Part shown: positions 26,167 to 33,901 of the stretch, in pieces
How positions within the stretch are numbered: position 1 is the stretch's first letter
How the letters are laid out: every line of letters starts with the position of its first letter
Origin: Palauibacter sp022826685
GTDB taxonomy: Bacteria; Gemmatimonadota; Gemmatimonadetes; Palauibacterales; Palauibacteraceae
DNA length: 64,000 bases
Reading direction: 5' to 3' (one strand)
NCBI RefSeq assembly: GCF_965221685.1
Contig: NZ_OZ244907.1
The notes under the pieces: generated by a model
Databases searched by the model: none
Told to the model about the DNA's origin: nothing
What the model saw: only the letters and a program-made list of their open reading frames with translations
Translations under genes and position numbers: made by a program

Positions 26167-26305
26167 TGACGGTGAGCCGACGTCGACCCTTCCTTCTGCG
26201 GCGCGACAGCGTGCGGCGGCCCGCCTTCGTCTTCATGCGCGCGCGAAATCCATGATCCCGAACGCGCTTCCTGTTGGTCGGCTTGCTGTATGTGGGCTTC
26301 CCCAT
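26132..26305 (-). CDS. rpmH: 50S ribosomal protein L34
   Basis: This 57-residue, very basic protein has the L34 signature: MGKPTYSKPTNRKRVRDHGF, then RMKTKAGRRTLSRRRKGRRRL. It is slightly longer than usual (44-50 residues) because of a C-terminal tail, AFRRKRRSR. That tail overlaps the start of rnpA. It heads the origin-side operon and has its own promoter about 60 bp upstream. Confidence 0.95.
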   Translation of the reverse strand: MGKPTYSKPTNRKRVRDHGFRARMKTKAGRRTLSRRRRKGRRRLTVSDAFRRKRRSR

Positions 26306-26362
26306 GTCACATTCACCCGAGGCTTTCCGGTCATCTCGCGAGGTCTTCGAGGCCAGCCCGGA

Positions 26363-26391
26363 AGTCTAGACGTGGCGCGGGATAGTGTCAA
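26363..26391 (-). promoter_or_regulatory. rpmH operon promoter
   Basis: On the minus strand TTGACA (26391-26386) and TAGACT (26368-26363) are separated by 17 bp. It is divergent from the dnaA promoter 80 bp away. Confidence 0.75.
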
Positions 26392-26469
26392 TTCGGCGCG
26401 CCCGACGCCGGGTCCGGCGCCCGATCCCGTCCGCCATCCGCGTGCCACCTTGCGAGGCGTGTCCCTTCG

Positions 26470-26499
26470 TTGACACTCGCCGGCGGATTCGCCTAAGAT
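26470..26499 (+). promoter_or_regulatory. dnaA promoter
   Basis: TTGACA (26470-26475) and TAAGAT (26494-26499) are separated by 18 bp. The start site would be near 26506, leaving a leader of about 40 bases before dnaA. I found no good DnaA boxes around it. Confidence 0.75.
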
Positions 26500-26545
26500 C
26501 AGAACCCCTATCCCACCGTCTTCTTCTCATGCCAGCGCGTCACGG

Positions 26546-27928
26546 ATGGAGCTGACTGCACACGAGGCCTGGATCAAGATTCGCGCGTCGGCGAAGCTCG
26601 TGCTCCCGGAGCAGACCTATCGCACCTGGCTCGGATCGACCGAGGCCGTCTCGCTTTCCGACGACACGCTCGTCGTCTCCGCGCCCACCAGGTTCGCGGT
26701 CGAATGGGTCGAGGATAAGTACGGGACGCTTCTGCGGGACATCTCCGAGCGGGAGCTCGGCGCGAGACTTCGACTCCGCTTCGAGCACAAGGGAGCCGAG
26801 GAGCGTCTCGACTTCCCGGAGATCACGGAACCCTACCCCGGCGACCCCGGTCACGCGCTGGCCGCGCAGACGCCGAATCGCGGAGGCCTTCCCGCAGCGG
26901 CGGCGCTGAACGAACGCTACACCTTCGCACGTTTCGTCATCGGCGGCAGCAACGAACTCGCCGCGGCGGCGTCGGATCGCGTCGCGGCCGCACCGGCCAC
27001 GACGTACAACCCGCTCTTCATCTGGGGCGGCACCGGCCTCGGCAAGACACACCTGATGCACGCGATCGGCAACACGATTCTCGACCGCCTCCCGGACTGC
27101 CAGGTCGCCTACGTCCCTTCCGAGCAGTTCACGAACGAGATGATCGATGCGATCAGGACCGGGCAGACGGCCCTCTTCCGCGAGCGCTATCGCCGGATCG
27201 ACGTACTGCTCATCGACGACGTTCACTTCATCGCCAACAAGGAAGGGACGCAGGAAGAGTTTTTCCACACCTTCAACGCGCTCTACGACGCAAAGAAGCA
27301 GATCGTCATCACGAGCGACCGGCCGCCGCAGGACATCCCCGGGCTCCAGGAACGTCTCGTTTCCCGGTTCGAGTGGGGTCTCGTCACCGACATCCAGCCC
27401 CCCGACCTGGAGACGCGTTCCGCGATCCTGCGCAAGAAGGCCGACGAGGACGGGATCGAAATCGACGACGACGTCATCGAGTACGTCGCGCGGAGTCGGC
27501 GGACCTCCGTGCGGCAGCTCGAGGGCGCCCTGATCAAGCTCCTCGCCTTCAGCTCTCTCACGCGACGCGAGATTTCGCTCGACATGGCGCGCGACGCGCT
27601 GGGGCCCGAGGGGAACGAGGCCGATGAGCAGGTGATCGAAGTCTCGGCGGAAGAAGTCCGCGCCCGCATCGCTGCTTCCTGGGGCGTCTCGGTGGAAGCA
27701 CTCATCTCAAAGCGGCGGAACCGGACCGTGACCGTTCCCCGGCAGGTCGCCATGTACCTCATCAAGATGCATCTCGACCTGCCCTATTCCGACATCGGCC
27801 ACCTCTTCGGCGGCAGGAATCACTCCACCGTCATCCACTCCGTCAACAAGGTCGAGGCGGACATGGCGTCGGATGCCACGCTTCGCGGCCGCGTCGGCCA
27901 GCTGCAGCAAGAGCTGTTCCGGACCTGA
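26546..27928 (+). CDS. dnaA: Chromosomal replication initiator DnaA
   Basis: This 460-residue AAA+ protein binds DnaA boxes and melts the origin. Domain I is residues 1-80. A short linker follows, then the ATPase with Walker A GGTGLGKT (161-168), Walker B LLIDDVHFI (from 221) and the sensor segment TSDRPP. The C-terminal DNA-binding domain has the signature DLPYSDIGHLFGGRNHSTVIHSV. The linker domain II is short. dnaN follows after a 294-bp gap that looks like the origin. The ATG at 26546 starts domain I directly. Confidence 0.97.
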   Translation: MELTAHEAWIKIRASAKLVLPEQTYRTWLGSTEAVSLSDDTLVVSAPTRFAVEWVEDKYGTLLRDISERELGARLRLRFEHKGAEERLDFPEITEPYPGDPGHALAAQTPNRGGLPAAAALNERYTFARFVIGGSNELAAAASDRVAAAPATTYNPLFIWGGTGLGKTHLMHAIGNTILDRLPDCQVAYVPSEQFTNEMIDAIRTGQTALFRERYRRIDVLLIDDVHFIANKEGTQEEFFHTFNALYDAKKQIVITSDRPPQDIPGLQERLVSRFEWGLVTDIQPPDLETRSAILRKKADEDGIEIDDDVIEYVARSRRTSVRQLEGALIKLLAFSSLTRREISLDMARDALGPEGNEADEQVIEVSAEEVRARIAASWGVSVEALISKRRNRTVTVPRQVAMYLIKMHLDLPYSDIGHLFGGRNHSTVIHSVNKVEADMASDATLRGRVGQLQQELFRT

Positions 27929-28222
27929 TGTCGCGTCCGTCCACGACCGTGTGCAAAATCGGACGAAGACCTGCTTCTCGCGCACACGATACGCACACCA
28001 TCGGGCCCACCGTCTCCGCCTCGGCGACGAGGTTTCGCCGGAGCTTCGACAACCATGTCCGCGTGTCCACAGCGGGCGCACCTCGCCCAGGCCGCGAGAA
28101 ACATGGGGAACGCCTGATTTTCGACACTTCGACAGGCTCTACTACTACTCCGTTGATACATATATCATACGCAACCGTAGAACCCACGGTGGAAAACCCG
28201 AACCGACACTGCCGGAGCTGAA
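27929..28222 (+). other. Probable chromosomal origin (oriC) between dnaA and dnaN
   Basis: This 294-bp gap shows DnaA-box-like 9-mers: TGTGCAAAA at 27950-27958 (TTTTGCACA in reverse), GTGTCCACA at 28063-28071, and a weaker GGTGGAAAA at 28188-28196. A CTACTACTACT run at 28139-28149 has the form of the DnaA-trio, the single-strand loading motif (3'-GAT repeats) described in B. subtilis. It is followed at once by the AT-rich stretch 28153-28169, a likely unwinding element. The order boxes, trio, AT-rich matches known origins. Function is inferred. Confidence 0.75.
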
Positions 28223-29350
28223 ATGAGATTCTCGATCACCCGAGAGGCACTCCAGGAGGGTCTGGCGGCAAGCGCTGCCGCCGTCCCGACCCGAGCCGCG
28301 CTCCCGGTTCTCTCGAACATCCTGATCCATGCGGAGGACGATGCCGTGCGGCTGAGCGGCACGGACATGTCCATCTTCGTCTCGTTGTCCGTGCCGGCGG
28401 AGGTCTCCGAGGCGGGCGTCGTCGCGCTGCCCGCGAGACAACTTCTGGAGATCTCGCGCGTGCTCGATGATGCGCCGGTAAAATTCGCGGCGGTAGACGG
28501 AAGCGACGACGGAGGGTCTGCCGGAGTGGATATCGAGTGCGGGCGGAGCAAGTTCCGCCTCTACGGGCAGGCCCCCGACGAGTTCCCGGACTTCCCGGAG
28601 ATCGACTTCGCCGGGGGTTGGGAGATGTCCGCCGGCGAGCTGCAGACGCTGATCGAGCGGACAAGTTTCGCCGTTTCCACCGAGGACAGCCGGCCGATTC
28701 TGAACGGGATCCTGTGGCAGTTGCGTGAGGCGGCAACCGTGATGGTTGCCACGAATGGCCACCGCCTCGCGAAGATGTCGCGCGAACTGGACGTCAGCGG
28801 CTCGCCCGCCGAGGCAGACCTCATCATTCCTCCGAAGGCGCTGAGCCAGGTGCAGAAGCTGTACCCTGCCGACACGGTGCTTCAGATCGCGCGTTCGGAG
28901 AACCACCTGGCGTTCCGGTCCGCCGACCGGGAGGTCTTCACGGCGCTGATCGAGGGACCGTATCCGAACTACGAGCAGGTCATTCCGAAGGACAACGACA
29001 AGACTGCGACCGTGAACCGTGCCGCTCTCGAGACGGCGGTGCGGCGCGTCGCGGTGATGGCGGATGACTCGACGAGGCGCGTACGCCTCTCCTTCCGGTC
29101 CGGCGACCTCGGGTTCAAGGTCCAGACGCCGGATCTCGGGGAGGCGGAGGACGCGCTGTCGCTGGACTACGAGGGTGAGGACATTCAGATCGGCTTCAAT
29201 GCGACGTACCTCCTTGAGGTGCTGCGTCACATGCCGGAGGAGGACGTTCGAATGACCTTCAAGGCGCCGGAACGAGCGGCGACCTTCTCTCCCGCGAGTG
29301 GCGAACCCGATTACCTCTGCCTCGTCATGCCGCTGCGCATACTCGACTGA
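28223..29350 (+). CDS. dnaN: DNA polymerase III beta subunit (sliding clamp)
   Basis: This 375-residue ring-forming clamp tethers replicative polymerase to DNA. Three repeated domains are visible, with family segments LPVLSNILIHA, SRPILNGILWQ, TNGHRLAKMS, EGPYPNYEQVIP and a C-terminal YLCLVMPLR. A Gly/Ser/Asp-rich insertion near residues 92-100 is not unusual. ATG 28223 follows GGAGCTGAA. It lies immediately downstream of the putative origin and upstream of a YIP1 gene. Confidence 0.97.
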   Translation: MRFSITREALQEGLAASAAAVPTRAALPVLSNILIHAEDDAVRLSGTDMSIFVSLSVPAEVSEAGVVALPARQLLEISRVLDDAPVKFAAVDGSDDGGSAGVDIECGRSKFRLYGQAPDEFPDFPEIDFAGGWEMSAGELQTLIERTSFAVSTEDSRPILNGILWQLREAATVMVATNGHRLAKMSRELDVSGSPAEADLIIPPKALSQVQKLYPADTVLQIARSENHLAFRSADREVFTALIEGPYPNYEQVIPKDNDKTATVNRAALETAVRRVAVMADDSTRRVRLSFRSGDLGFKVQTPDLGEAEDALSLDYEGEDIQIGFNATYLLEVLRHMPEEDVRMTFKAPERAATFSPASGEPDYLCLVMPLRILD

Positions 29351-29363
29351 GTCGAGAGCACCA

Positions 29364-30125
29364 GTGACGACGTGCGCGAGGTGCGGACACGAGAGCGCCG
29401 GGTTCGACCAGTGTCCGTTCTGTGGAGAGGCTGCGGCCAGCTCCGAACGGGAGGGCGCGGGCGACGGGGAGAGCGCAGGGGACGTCAACCTGCCCGCGTG
29501 GGAGGACCCTGCGGTACCGTTCCCGGTGAACGTGATCGAGACGTGGCGCCGGAGCGTGCTGGAGCCCGGCGCGTTTTTTGCCGGTGGACCGCACGATCGC
29601 GCCGCGGTGCGCCCAATCCTCTACTACCTCCTGATCAGCGTCCTCGCAGCGGGGCTCTCGCTCACCTGGGGCGCGTTGCTGCCGACGGCGCAGCCGGGCC
29701 TCGTGGAGGCGATCGCCGAGATGGTGAACATCGCGCTGCCGGGAGCGGCGGACACCATCGGGCCCGCCGGCAGGCTTGCGGACTTTTTCCTCACCCCGTT
29801 CCTGGCGGTGCTGTCCCTCGTCATTACGAGCCTGCTCCTTCATCTGTTCGTACTCCTGCTGGTCCCCGGGCGTCGAAGCCTCACGGCTACCGTGCGCGCA
29901 GTCTGCTACGCGTGCGGGCCCGCCGTCTTCGCCATCATCCCGTTCGTCGGCGGATTGGTGGCCTGGATCTGGGGAGCCGTGCTGACGGTGATCGGTCTGC
30001 GGGAGGCACACCGGACCACGACCGGAAGAGCCTTCGCGGTATGGCTGCTGGCGGCCGCCCTTCCGGTCGCCTTCCTGCTGCTGGGGGTCCTGCTGGTCAT
30101 CGCCCGCGTGGCAAGCGGGGTTTGA
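29364..30125 (+). CDS. Zinc-ribbon YIP1-family membrane protein
   Basis: This protein of about 253 residues starts with a zinc ribbon (CARCGHESAGFDQCPFCG, two CxxC pairs) and continues, after an acidic linker, into a YIP1-like membrane domain with roughly five helices (about 90-250). Segments such as FFAGGPHDRAAVRPILYYLLISVL and RAVCYACGPAVFAIIPFVGGLVAWIW are typical of bacterial YIP1 proteins. GTG 29364 is preferred; it lies 13 bp after the dnaN stop and starts the zinc ribbon. Function of bacterial YIP1 proteins is not established. It is probably transcribed with dnaN and the following NUDIX gene. Confidence 0.78.
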   Translation: MTTCARCGHESAGFDQCPFCGEAAASSEREGAGDGESAGDVNLPAWEDPAVPFPVNVIETWRRSVLEPGAFFAGGPHDRAAVRPILYYLLISVLAAGLSLTWGALLPTAQPGLVEAIAEMVNIALPGAADTIGPAGRLADFFLTPFLAVLSLVITSLLLHLFVLLLVPGRRSLTATVRAVCYACGPAVFAIIPFVGGLVAWIWGAVLTVIGLREAHRTTTGRAFAVWLLAAALPVAFLLLGVLLVIARVASGV

Positions 30126-30142
30126 GCGCCCCTTCGGACCGC

Positions 30143-30883
30143 ATGAATCCCGGGACGGCCGCTATGACTCCACGGCCCGCCGCCACCGTCGTCGTCGCTA
30201 CCCAGGCGGTGGACGGGCTGGAGTTCCTCCTGCTTCAGCGCCCCGGCGACGCCAGGTTCGGAGCCGGGGCGTGGGCGTTCCCGGGCGGTGCGATCGACGA
30301 GGATGACGCCTCCGCAAATTGGGCGTACCGACTTCCGGGCGCGGGTGAAGCCGCGGCATGCGTGGCGGCGCTGCGTGAACTGTTCGAAGAGACCGGGATC
30401 ATGCCGGCGCCGCTGCGCGGCTGCGGACCGGAGGCGCTGGCCGAGGCCCGGCGGGCCTTGCTCTCGGAGCAGGTTCGCTTCTCGCAAGTGGCCGAGCGCC
30501 TCGAACTCGACTTTTCGTCCACACCCATCGTGTACTTCGCGCGCTGGATCACGCCGCGCGGCTCGGCGCTGCGGTTCGACACCCGCTTCTTCCTCCTCTC
30601 GCTGGAGGGGCGGCCATCTCGCGTGAGCTTGACGCCGGAACACGAGGCGGCGATCTGGACCACGCCGGCCTCGGCGCTCCGGCGCTTCTCCGCCGGTAGG
30701 CTGCCCATGATGTTCCCGACCGAAAGGACGATCGAGCGCCTCGCCGGCTTCCGGTCGGTCGAGGAGGCGATGGCGGCACTCAGCGGGGTCCACGTGGAAC
30801 CCGCGCTCGTCAGGCTGGGCGTCGGTGAGAAGGGCGTGACGCCGCTGGCTCCGGGAGACCCCGGATACGACGAAGGCCGGTGA
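30143..30883 (+). CDS. NUDIX hydrolase
   Basis: This 246-residue protein carries the NUDIX box in GEAAACVAALRELFEETGIMP (G-x5-E-x7-REUxEExGU pattern), which binds Mg2+ and cleaves nucleoside diphosphate-linked substrates. The preceding GAWAFPGGAID strand is also typical. The C-terminal part, with FARWITPRGSALRFDTRFFL, resembles the NUDT19/RppH-like acyl-CoA diphosphatase group. The substrate is not determinable. ATG 30164 is an alternative start. The stop overlaps the next gene by four bases (GTGA), so the two are coupled. Confidence 0.85.
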   Translation: MNPGTAAMTPRPAATVVVATQAVDGLEFLLLQRPGDARFGAGAWAFPGGAIDEDDASANWAYRLPGAGEAAACVAALRELFEETGIMPAPLRGCGPEALAEARRALLSEQVRFSQVAERLELDFSSTPIVYFARWITPRGSALRFDTRFFLLSLEGRPSRVSLTPEHEAAIWTTPASALRRFSAGRLPMMFPTERTIERLAGFRSVEEAMAALSGVHVEPALVRLGVGEKGVTPLAPGDPGYDEGR

Positions 30884-31701
30884 CGGCGAGCGTGGGACCG
30901 GTTCACGTCGTCCGGCACGGATCGGCCATCACGGCGGTTCGCGCCGACAATCCGGGCCCGCTCACGCTGACCGGGACGCAGACATACGTGATCGGAACCG
31001 GGCCGCTGATCGTCCTGGACCCCGGACCGCAGGATGAAGCGCACCTCCGCCGTGTCGATGATGTGATCGCCGGAAGACCGGTGGCGGCGGTCTGCCTGAC
31101 GCACGCGCACGCCGACCACGCAGCCTCCGCGGCGGCGGCCGCCCACCGCTGGGGAGAACTGCGTGCCTCCGCCGCCACCCTCGACCTCACGGGGTTGGCG
31201 GGTCGGGCGCTGGCGGCGGACGAGGCCATGGCGCCGGGGAAGGGACTCCGCGTGCGGGCGATCCCGACGCCCGGTCATTCCGCCGACCACCTCTGCTACC
31301 TGCTCGAGCCCTCGCGCGCCCTCTTCACGGGGGACCTCGTGCTCGGAGAAGGGAGCACCATGATCGTCCACCCGGACGGGTCCGTGGAGGCCTACCTCGC
31401 GAGTCTCGCGCGCCTCACGGCCCTCCGTCCCGGGCGCCTGCTCCCGGGGCACGGCGCACCCGTCGAGGACGCGCTCGCACGCCTCGAGGAATGCCGTAAG
31501 CACCGGCTGCAGCGCGTGGCGTCCGTCCGGCGGGCGCTGCAGGCCGGCGCCCGAACCCCGGAACGGATCCGGGCCGCGGTCTACGGGGATCTTCCGGCCT
31601 CCCACCACGGGGCGGCCGATCTTACGATCCGCGCCTACCTCGCATTTCTCGGGGAGACAGCTCTCGGGGACACATCCTCGTTGATCAGCCGTCGGAGATA
31701 G
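30880..31701 (+). CDS. Metallo-beta-lactamase-fold hydrolase (LACTB2-like)
   Basis: This 273-residue hydrolase binds two metals through THAHADH (about residues 74-80), then TPGHSADHL, FTGDLVLGEGS and LLPGHG. The C-terminal helical region with a winged-helix look (RRALQAGARTPERIRAAVY) is the extra domain of the LACTB2/RNase-like group. It acts on an unknown ester, thioester or nucleic acid. It is coupled to the NUDIX gene upstream. Its 3' end overlaps the convergent mutY by 67 bp. Confidence 0.85.
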   Translation: MTASVGPVHVVRHGSAITAVRADNPGPLTLTGTQTYVIGTGPLIVLDPGPQDEAHLRRVDDVIAGRPVAAVCLTHAHADHAASAAAAAHRWGELRASAATLDLTGLAGRALAADEAMAPGKGLRVRAIPTPGHSADHLCYLLEPSRALFTGDLVLGEGSTMIVHPDGSVEAYLASLARLTALRPGRLLPGHGAPVEDALARLEECRKHRLQRVASVRRALQAGARTPERIRAAVYGDLPASHHGAADLTIRAYLAFLGETALGDTSSLISRRR

Positions 31702-32750
31702 GCGGGAAAAGCGAGGTCGCCGAATTCCCCGCGGCCGACCCAGCGGTGCTGCCGGGCGCTCGTGACCTCACCCGACCGCCACCGGGCCCGGTGCACGGTG
31801 AGCCGCAGACGGAAGTGGCTGAACGTGTGACGCAGCACGCGAATCTCCTCACCCACGCGGCAGTCGAGCCCGAACCCTTCTCGAAGAACTCTTGTGAGCG
31901 CGGGCACCGGTGGGGTCGGGGTTGGCGCGGGCAGCGCGACGGAGGGGAAATCCCACAGACCGCCCAGGAGTCCGTCCGACGGCCGCCGCAGTACGAGCAC
32001 CCGTCCGCCGCGCCGGACGATGGCCGCCGCCTCGGCCCGCTCGGGGGACCGGGCGCGCCTCTTCCTCGGGGGCCGCTCCCCGATCGTCCCCCGTCGCAGT
32101 GCGAGGCATCGGCTCGACAGCGGGCACGCTCCGCACCTCGGCCCGCGCGGCGTACAGACCGCGCTCCCGAGGTCCATCAGCGCCTGGTTCACATCGCCCG
32201 GCCGCTCCGGGACCGCGGCGATGAGGGCTCGCGCTGCCCGGTCGAGCTCGGAGGGAGAGGCCGTCTCGAGATCGCCCAGGCGCGAGAGAACGCGGCGTGC
32301 GTTCCCATCGACCGCGGGTTCCGGCAGCCCGAACGCCACGCTGGCGACGGCGCCCGCCGTATACGGGCCCACGCCCGGGAGCGTCCGCAGCTCCGACACC
32401 GCCCGCGGGATCCGGCCGCCGTATTCCGAGACCACGCGCCGCGCCGCCCGCCGCAGGTTGCGGGCCCGCGCGTAGTACCCCAGTCCCTCCCAGAGACCGA
32501 GGACGTCGTCCTCCTCCGCTTCCGCGAGGGTCCATACGTCGGGGAAGCGATCCATGAACCGCCGATGGTACGGCGCGGCGGTCTCCACCCGCGTCTGCTG
32601 CGCCATGACCTCGGCCACGAGGATCGCGTAAGGGTCCCGCTCTCCGCGCCACGCGACGTCGTCCCGCTGCCGCGCGTCGAACCACGCCAGCAGCGGCGGC
32701 GCCGCCGCGGAGGCGTCCGGGTCAGCGCGTCGCTTCGGGGAAGACGCCAT
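31635..32750 (-). CDS. mutY: A/G-specific adenine DNA glycosylase
   Basis: This 371-residue enzyme removes adenine mispaired with 8-oxoguanine. Catalytic Glu47 (LVAEVMAQQT), the helix-hairpin-helix LPGVGPYTAGAV and Asp148 (AVDGN) are present. The [4Fe-4S] ligands are Cys199, 206, 209 and 215. A C-terminal NUDIX-like domain (about 235-355, GGLWDFPSV, LRHTFSHFRL) recognises 8-oxoG. The start overlaps the end of dapF by 29 bp, and the end overlaps the metallo-beta-lactamase gene. With the NUDIX and Fpg-like genes this gives three components resembling the GO repair system in one region. Confidence 0.94.
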   Translation of the reverse strand: MASSPKRRADPDASAAAPPLLAWFDARQRDDVAWRGERDPYAILVAEVMAQQTRVETAAPYHRRFMDRFPDVWTLAEAEEDDVLGLWEGLGYYARARNLRRAARRVVSEYGGRIPRAVSELRTLPGVGPYTAGAVASVAFGLPEPAVDGNARRVLSRLGDLETASPSELDRAARALIAAVPERPGDVNQALMDLGSAVCTPRGPRCGACPLSSRCLALRRGTIGERPPRKRRARSPERAEAAAIVRRGGRVLVLRRPSDGLLGGLWDFPSVALPAPTPTPPVPALTRVLREGFGLDCRVGEEIRVLRHTFSHFRLRLTVHRARWRSGEVTSARQHRWVGRGEFGDLAFPAYLRRLINEDVSPRAVSPRNAR

Positions 32751-33525
32751 CGAAGATGAACACCGCCGGTCCGGTGAGGCGGATCCGCCCCGCCTCGAGG
32801 AACTCCACCGTCAACAGGGCCCCGGACCGGACCAGGAACTCGACCCGGTCCCCCGCCTCGCCCGCGGCCCGGAGCGCGAACGCCGCCGCCATGCAGCCGC
32901 TGCCGCAGGCGAGCGTCTCCCCCTCCACGCCCCGTTCGAACGTGCGGATGACCACCGTCCCTCCGTCGCGGGCGACGAGGTGCACATTCGCCCCTCCCGG
33001 ACCGACATCCTCGCGCCACCGCAGGGGCCGGCAAAGATCTTCGAAGTCCTCCACCTCCACCGACGGGACGGGGACGACGAGGTGCCCGGTCCCCATCCGC
33101 ACGAGCCAGGCGTCACGTTCCTGAAGATTCCCGGTCCCGACGCGCGCGCGCAGCTCGCGCTCCACGCGGGCGTCAAGCGCGTATTCCAGGGCCACGCGGT
33201 CCTCCCGCACCCGCGCCAGGATCTCACCATCGTCCGTCACGAGGATGTGATCGGGGGGCGCAAGCCCCCGGTCCACCGCGTAGCGCGCCGCGCACCGCGA
33301 ACCGTTCCCGCAGGTGGAAAACTCGGAGCCGTCGCGATTGAAGAACCGGAGGCGGACGACTTCTTCGCTCAGGCTTCGAACGGTGATCAGCCCGTCCACG
33401 CCGACGCCCGTCGCGCGGGGGCACAGCGCGGCGGCCAGGGCTCCCGCATCCCGGAGCCCGAGTTCCTCGCCGCGGACGATCACGAAGTCGTTGCCGGCTC
33501 CGGTGTATTTGCTGAATAACGACAT
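32722..33525 (-). CDS. dapF: Diaminopimelate epimerase
   Basis: This 267-residue cofactor-free racemase converts LL- to meso-diaminopimelate for lysine and peptidoglycan. Both catalytic cysteines are visible: Cys72 in STCGNGSRCAAR and Cys207 in TLACGSGCMAAA. The N terminus FSKYTGAGNDFV is diagnostic. It heads a dapF-mutY transcript; the two genes overlap by 29 bp. Upstream on its own strand lies a structured leader with a terminator-like hairpin ending 23 bases before the ATG, which suggests attenuation. Confidence 0.95.
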   Translation of the reverse strand: MSLFSKYTGAGNDFVIVRGEELGLRDAGALAAALCPRATGVGVDGLITVRSLSEEVVRLRFFNRDGSEFSTCGNGSRCAARYAVDRGLAPPDHILVTDDGEILARVREDRVALEYALDARVERELRARVGTGNLQERDAWLVRMGTGHLVVPVPSVEVEDFEDLCRPLRWREDVGPGGANVHLVARDGGTVVIRTFERGVEGETLACGSGCMAAAFALRAAGEAGDRVEFLVRSGALLTVEFLEAGRIRLTGPAVFIFDGVFPEATR

Positions 33526-33547
33526 ATTTCAGAGGAAGGGCAGGGCG

Positions 33548-33586
33548 AAAAGGAAGCCGGCCGCGAGCATGAAGCCCACGGCCGGC
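33548..33586 (-). terminator. Terminator-like hairpin just upstream of dapF
   Basis: On the minus strand an 8-bp stem (GCCGGCCG / CGGCCGGC, bases 33556-33563 and 33579-33586) with a partly paired interior is followed by TTCCTTTT. It sits on the dapF strand, 23 bases before its start codon. It either ends a separate small RNA or attenuates dapF. Confidence 0.65.
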
Positions 33587-33800
33587 TCTTGTCTCAACCG
33601 AAACCTGACTCGACGCGACGCCGGCAAGGCACCGCAGCTTTCAGGTCGGCGCATGTCTCGGGCGCCACCGGTTCAAGACCGGTTACGCTGCCTCGAGGCG
33701 ATCGCTTGCCCGTGCCGAGTCAGACCCGGTTCTACATCCTGCAGACACTAGATCACCTCCTTCCAAAGGGTTTACGGATAGGGCACGAAAGCACCTGTTG
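33587..33800 (-). ncRNA. Candidate structured leader or small RNA upstream of dapF
   Basis: The 376-bp space 33526-33901 contains no ordinary gene. On the minus strand it shows hairpins ACCGG-TCTTGAA-CCGGT (33667-33683) and GGCGC-CCGAGACAT-GCGCC (33648-33666), and a long-range pair ACCTGA/TCAGGT. A 12-base Shine-Dalgarno match sits before a tiny reading frame, and a terminator-like hairpin follows. A weak promoter (TTGCAG, 17 bp, CATCAT, bases 33834-33806) could start it near 33800. I do not recognise a known riboswitch: lysine and T-box motifs were looked for and not seen. Boundaries are approximate. Confidence 0.4.
33683..33748 (-). CDS. Putative 21-residue leader peptide
   Basis: A GTG-started frame of 21 residues begins seven bases after AAGGAGG. 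The whole upstream string AAGGAGGTGATC (33762-33751, minus strand) is complementary to the entire 3' tail of 16S rRNA, which is much stronger than any other ribosome site in the window. The peptide (M-S-A-G-C-R-T-G-S-D...R-L-E-A-A) resembles nothing I know. Its stop falls at the base of the next hairpin, as in attenuation leaders. Expression is inferred only from the ribosome site. Confidence 0.4.
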   Translation of the reverse strand: MSAGCRTGSDSARASDRLEAA

Positions 33801-33901
33801 TGCGCCATGATGCCGTGCGCTCGCCCGCGCTGCAAGTTTTTTTGCCTTGCTGGCCCCGCCACCTTGCGTGAGAATCAGGCCGGCCAGACGGCGAGGAGGA
33901 G

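Noticed and set aside
26306..26545. Origin in the rpmH-dnaA gap
   Set aside because: It holds two divergent promoters but no DnaA boxes or AT-rich element; the dnaA-dnaN gap fits better.
33640..33750. A tRNA-Leu(CAA)-like anticodon hairpin on the plus strand
   Set aside because: The 5-bp stem and seven-base loop look right, but there is no acceptor pairing, no D-arm consensus and no TTCRA T-loop.
33751..33762. Remnant of a 16S rRNA 3' end on the plus strand
   Set aside because: Only 12 bases match; on the minus strand the same bases form a ribosome-binding site at correct spacing to a GTG.
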